This document shows positions 5,557 to 8,283 of a DNA stretch of 8,283 nucleotides, one piece after another. This stretch comes from an uncultured Agathobaculum sp. (GTDB lineage: Bacteria; Bacillota; Clostridia; Oscillospirales; Butyricicoccaceae): the NCBI GenBank assembly GCA_944380945.1, contig CALWJG010000067.1:1-8283 (forward strand), read 5' to 3'. The notes below the pieces were generated by a model. The model worked only from the letters and a program-made list of their open reading frames with translations, searched no databases and was not told the DNA's origin. Position 1 is the first letter of the stretch. Each line of letters begins with the position of its first letter. The position numbers and the translations under genes were made by a program.

Positions 5557-5586
5557 GCACAGGCAGGACGAATGCCCTGCCTGTGC
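5557..5586 (-). repeat. Perfect 11-bp inverted repeat (mRNA hairpin) between modA and modB
   Basis: GCACAGGCAGG (5557-5567) pairs perfectly with CCTGCCTGTGC (5576-5586) across an 8-base loop. On the transcribed - strand the hairpin is followed by G-A-A-A-A-G-G-A-G-G, the modB ribosome site, and not by a U-run, so it is not a typical terminator. It begins about 20 bases after the modA stop. A role in protecting the 3' end of modA mRNA or setting the modA:modBC ratio is plausible. Confidence 0.8.
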
Positions 5587-5605
5587 AAACCATCCAATAT
5601 AAGTG

Positions 5606-6445
5606 TTATGCGACCGGCGAAAAGCCGACTCCCTCAAACACCGCCATCGCCTCGTCCGTGGACAGGTAATCGAGGAATGCCTGCGCTTCGGCCTGATGTT
5701 CGGACGTGTTCAGCACCGCCGCAGGGTAGATGACCTGCCCGCACATGGCGGGCGTGGCCTCATCCACGATGGTCAGGCCCGCGCTGAACGCGTCGGTCGC
5801 GTAGATCACGCCCGCGTCCACGCTGCCCTCGCTGACCTGCGTGGCGACCTCCTTGACGTTGGTGCCGTAGGTGATGCAGCCCGCCTGCGCGAGCGCGGCC
5901 TCGTCCAGTCCGTAATGGGTCAGGATCTTCTGCGTGTACTGGCCGACCGGCACATCGCTGTTGCCCATGGCGAGCAGGATGTCGCCCGCGGCGAGGTGCG
6001 CGGCGAGCGCGTCAAAGCTGTCGATCCCCTTGGGATTGCCGTCCGGCACGGCGAGCGTCACCTTGTTCTCCAGCAGGTCGACGCGGCTGCCCGCCAGCAC
6101 ATAGTCCAGCCCCTCGGTGTTGACCGAGGCGTCCGCAGAAGCGTCCAGCTGGTCCATCTGCTTCTGTCCGGCGGAGAGGAACAGGTCGCACACCGCGCCC
6201 TCCTGGATCTGGGTCTTGAGCGTGCCGGAGGAGTCGAAGTTGAAGACAAGCGTCACGTCCGGCGCGGCGGTTTTGTAGTCCTCCGCGATCTGGGTCAGCG
6301 TTTCGGTCAGGCTGGCGGCGGCGAACACGGTCAGCTCGACCGGCGCGGCGCCGTCCGGTGCGGTTTCGGCTGTTTTCGTACCGCCGCAGGCGGCAAGGCT
6401 GCCCGCCAGCGCAGCGGCCAGCAGCAGGGAGAGAATGCGTTTCAT
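5606..6445 (-). CDS. modA: Molybdate-binding lipoprotein ModA
   Basis: This 279-residue extracellular solute-binding protein captures molybdate and delivers it to ModBC. The N-terminus is a lipoprotein signal: basic M-K-R, a hydrophobic run, then lipobox LAAC with C20 as the lipidated cysteine, so it is membrane-anchored on the outer face as in Gram-positives. Typical ModA segments are ELTVFAAASLTETLTQI near 38-54, FNFDSSGTLKTQI, CDLFLSAGQKQMD, AVPDGNPKGI, AMGNSDVPVGQYTQKIL and the hinge-side DAGVIYATDA. The AAASL and SSG serines and the V-P-V-G-Q-Y segment correspond to the oxyanion pocket. The ATG at 6445 has an AGGAGA site seven bases upstream and lies 24 bases after the GNAT gene. Related tungstate-binding proteins are the main alternative, but operon context favours molybdate. 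Confidence 0.94.
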   Translation of the reverse strand: MKRILSLLLAAALAGSLAACGGTKTAETAPDGAAPVELTVFAAASLTETLTQIAEDYKTAAPDVTLVFNFDSSGTLKTQIQEGAVCDLFLSAGQKQMDQLDASADASVNTEGLDYVLAGSRVDLLENKVTLAVPDGNPKGIDSFDALAAHLAAGDILLAMGNSDVPVGQYTQKILTHYGLDEAALAQAGCITYGTNVKEVATQVSEGSVDAGVIYATDAFSAGLTIVDEATPAMCGQVIYPAAVLNTSEHQAEAQAFLDYLSTDEAMAVFEGVGFSPVA

Positions 6446-6469
6446 CAGGGTTTCTCCTTTCGGGATGCG

Positions 6470-6913
6470 TCACAGGGGCTTGCGCAGATAGATCATGTCG
6501 ATGAGCTGCCGCCCGCCCTCATAGATCGGGTGGTCATAGTGGTCGGTGAAAAAGTTTTTGACGATATGCGAGCGGCGGAACCCGCATTTCTCGTAAAAGG
6601 GTAGGGTCAGCGGGCTGTCGCCCGTCCCGACCTGCAGGATCGTGTGCGACGGCCGGCAGCCTGCGGCGACAAAGTCCAGCATGGCGCGGCCATAGCCCTG
6701 CCGCTGCGCGTCCGGCGCGGTGGCCAGATTTTTGACCTCGGCGACGCCGTTTCCCTCGTCCGTCACCACGCAGACGGTTTTGACCCCGCCGTTCTCGAGC
6801 ACGAACAGCCGCCCGCGGTCCAGATAGCGGTCGATCATGCTCTCCTGCTCGTCCGCCAGCAGCAGAAGGGGGAGATAGCGCTTTTTGTCCGTGCGGACCT
6901 CATGGATGTGCAT
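6470..6913 (-). CDS. GNAT-family N-acetyltransferase inside the molybdenum operon
   Basis: This 147-residue protein has the GCN5-related acetyltransferase fold, which moves an acetyl group from acetyl-CoA to an amine. The acetyl-CoA loop is Q-R-Q-G-Y-G-R-A (70-77), after the beta strand VAEVKNLATAP. The later beta-bulge region ends in PFYEKCGF, typical of GNAT motif B. The tail FFTDHYDHPIYEGGRQLIDMIYL resembles uncharacterised Firmicutes GNATs of the YvbK type (from memory, unverified). The start at 6913 has an AGGAGG site seven bases upstream. It sits 34 bases after the MOSC-MogA gene and 24 before modA, on the same strand, so it should be co-transcribed. The substrate is unknown, and no link to molybdenum metabolism is established for this family. 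Confidence 0.9.
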   Translation of the reverse strand: MHIHEVRTDKKRYLPLLLLADEQESMIDRYLDRGRLFVLENGGVKTVCVVTDEGNGVAEVKNLATAPDAQRQGYGRAMLDFVAAGCRPSHTILQVGTGDSPLTLPFYEKCGFRRSHIVKNFFTDHYDHPIYEGGRQLIDMIYLRKPL

Positions 6914-6947
6914 GACAGCGCCTCCTTTGGCTATTGGGTGAACAGGT

Positions 6948-7880
6948 TTACCGCCCGCAGTCCTGCGGCGCGCCGCGCAGCAGCGCGAGCGCGTGCGGGA
7001 GCTGATCCAGAAATACGTCCATGCTCTCCATGCACGCCTTGGGGCTGCCGGGCAGGTTGACGATCAGCGTTTTGCCGCGGATGACCGAGACCGCGCGGCT
7101 GAGCATGGCGCGCGGGGTGATGCGCATGCTGGCGGCGCGGATGGCCTCCGCAATGCCGGGCGCATCCCGCTCCGCGACCGCACGCGTGGCCTCGGGGGTC
7201 ACGTCGCGCGGGGCAAAGCCCGTGCCGCCTGTGGTCAAGATCAGGTCGGGCTGGCGCTGGTCGCACAGGCGGATGAGCTGCCGCTCGAGCGGTTCGCGTT
7301 CATCCGGAAGCAGCAGCTGTTCGATGACCGTGTAGCCCGCCTGCTGCAGCCGTGCCGCGACCGCGGGGCCGCTTTTGTCCTCGCGCTCGCCCGCGGCGCA
7401 CCGGTCGGACAGCGTGATGACCGCCGCCTGAAAGGGAAAGGGCGCCGAGCGCGGGAGGATGCCGATCGCGTCGCCCGTGCGGATCTCTCCGCCCGTGAGC
7501 ACGCGCGCAAACACGCCCTCGCGCGGCATGATGCAGTCGCCCATCCTTTTGTAGATCGCGCAGTGGCTGTGGCATTCCTTGCCGATCTGGGTCAGTTCGA
7601 GCACGGCGTCCCCGCACCCGAGCAGCGTGCCCACCGGCAGGCGGCGCAGGTCGATGCCCTCGACCAGCAGGTTTTCCCCGAACGCGCCGGGCTGCACCGC
7701 CGCGCCGCGCGCGTTGAACGCCGCGACCTCTTCCGCGGAGAGCAGGCTGACCTGCCGGTGCCAGTGTCCGGCGTGCGCGTCCCCGCGGAGGCCCCAGTCC
7801 TTTTCAAGTACCGCAGACGCCTGCGGCTGCTTGTGCACGCCGCGGGCCGCGCTCAGGCAAATGGCGATGATCTTACCCAT
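6948..7880 (-). CDS. MOSC domain - MogA/MoaB domain fusion, molybdopterin biosynthesis
   Basis: This 310-residue protein joins two molybdenum-related domains. Residues 1-143 form a MOSC domain: GLRGDAHAGHWHRQVSLLS (30-48), PGAFGEN (64-70), and a cysteine-rich block with C103, C107 and C116 in G-K-E-C-H-S-H-C...G-D-C-I-M-P. MOSC domains are thought to carry or transfer sulfur or bind cofactor. Residues about 150-310 form a MogA/MoaB domain: ITLSDRCAAGEREDKSG, then TTGGTGFAPRDVTPEAT (216-232) and NLPGSPK (275-281). These bind molybdopterin, and MogA adenylates it before metal insertion. The ATG at 7880 has GGAGG five bases upstream, formed by the last moaA codons. The architecture is found in Clostridia. 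Which cysteine is active and whether the MogA part is a true adenylyltransferase cannot be seen from sequence. Confidence 0.93.
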   Translation of the reverse strand: MGKIIAICLSAARGVHKQPQASAVLEKDWGLRGDAHAGHWHRQVSLLSAEEVAAFNARGAAVQPGAFGENLLVEGIDLRRLPVGTLLGCGDAVLELTQIGKECHSHCAIYKRMGDCIMPREGVFARVLTGGEIRTGDAIGILPRSAPFPFQAAVITLSDRCAAGEREDKSGPAVAARLQQAGYTVIEQLLLPDEREPLERQLIRLCDQRQPDLILTTGGTGFAPRDVTPEATRAVAERDAPGIAEAIRAASMRITPRAMLSRAVSVIRGKTLIVNLPGSPKACMESMDVFLDQLPHALALLRGAPQDCGR

Positions 7881-7881
7881 G

Positions 7882-8283
7882 TTATCCTCCGATCTGGTTC
7901 ATGTTTTTTCGTTCGGTGACCGCCTGCCGCCGGGCGAAGCAGTGCGCGGCGGGCTTGAGGCGCACCGCCTGCTCGATGGCGGCGCGCAGCGCAGCGCCGT
8001 CCGCGCCGCCGCGCAGCAGCGGCTTGAGGTCGATGCCGTCCGCATAGCACAGGCAGGGCTTCAAACGGCCGGTGCTGGTCAGGCGCACGCGGTTGCAGTC
8101 CGCGCAGAAGCTGTGGCTGACCGCCTCGATCAGTCCCAGACAGCCCCGCAGCCCGGGCGCGGAAAAATACCGCGCCGGACCGTTGCCGCGGCGTTCCCTG
8201 ACCGGCGCAAGCCCGGGAAAGGCCGCGCGCAGGCAGGCGAGCATCTCCATGTGTGCGGGCTCTGCGGTACCGATGTCGGTGAG
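7882..8283 (-). CDS. moaA: GTP 3',8-cyclase MoaA, C-terminal 133 residues (cut by window edge)
   Basis: The frame enters from the right edge (L-T-D-I-G-T-A-E-P-A-H then M-E-M-L), so the ATG at 8250 is internal and the gene starts beyond the window. MoaA is a radical-SAM enzyme that, with MoaC, turns GTP into cyclic pyranopterin monophosphate, the first step of molybdenum cofactor synthesis. The visible part carries the C-terminal [4Fe-4S] site: FCADCNRVRLTSTGRLKPC, a CX2C-X13-C pattern with cysteines at visible residues 60, 63 and 77. The N-R-V-R-L-T segment is typical of the GTP-binding site. The protein ends N-Q-I-G-G; the terminal Gly-Gly is conserved and needed for catalysis in the family. 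The radical-SAM CX3CX2C cluster lies outside the window. The stop is one base before the next gene, whose ribosome site is the GGA-GGA of the final glycines. Confidence 0.94.
   Translation of the reverse strand, partial: LTDIGTAEPAHMEMLACLRAAFPGLAPVRERRGNGPARYFSAPGLRGCLGLIEAVSHSFCADCNRVRLTSTGRLKPCLCYADGIDLKPLLRGGADGAALRAAIEQAVRLKPAAHCFARRQAVTERKNMNQIGG

Noticed and set aside
3831..5597. A 588-codon frame suggesting a ModB-ModC fusion or an N-terminally extended ModC
   Set aside because: Upstream of 4871 the frame is out of phase with the real modB and its translation is not membrane-like. The ATGA overlap and the ribosome site at 4871 show a separate modC.
8248..8250. ATG at 8250 as the moaA start
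   Set aside because: The frame continues to the window edge with residues typical of MoaA, and the part below 8250 lacks the radical-SAM cluster, so this methionine is internal.

Overview
The window reads as chromosome from a GC-rich member of the Clostridia, possibly Oscillospiraceae/Ruminococcaceae. That placement is an inference from four signs: strong AGGAGG ribosome sites, tRNA genes with encoded CCA, an SLH-anchored surface protein, and a lipoprotein-type ModA. Genes from both ends converge on a bidirectional terminator near 2501-2537.

Left part, + strand. Positions 1-1272 hold the C-terminal part of a surface-anchored CapA-family protein (two visible SLH repeats, then a PGA_cap/metallophosphatase-like domain), closed by a strong intrinsic terminator at 1294-1327. 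A visibly less GC-rich stretch follows (about 1330-2500) with two small genes I cannot name. The first is a 142-residue hypothetical protein. The second is a sigma-70 region-4-like DNA-binding protein whose natural ATGA-overlapping start looks broken by a one-base frameshift.

Middle, - strand. Two tandem tRNA-Leu genes (GAG, then CAG in transcription order) lie behind a perfect TTGACA-N17-TATAAT promoter. Their terminator starts one base after the encoded CCA of the second tRNA and also closes the + strand pair.

Right part, - strand. A compact molybdenum operon reads from 8283 down to 2861: moaA (C-terminal part), a MOSC-MogA fusion, a GNAT acetyltransferase, modA, modB, modC and xdhC. MoaA and the MogA domain act in molybdopterin synthesis, and the MOSC domain probably has a Mo- or sulfur-related role. 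ModABC imports molybdate. XdhC delivers or sulfurates the cofactor for molybdenum hydroxylases of the xanthine dehydrogenase type. The genes are closely packed (4-bp overlap up to 66-bp gaps). The one larger gap, modA-modB, carries an 11-bp perfect hairpin. The GNAT gene is the only member with no obvious molybdenum role.

I see no CRISPR array, transposon or clearly new defence system. The points most worth a second look are the unrecognised small gene pair with its frameshift, the GNAT gene embedded in the operon, and the modA-modB hairpin.
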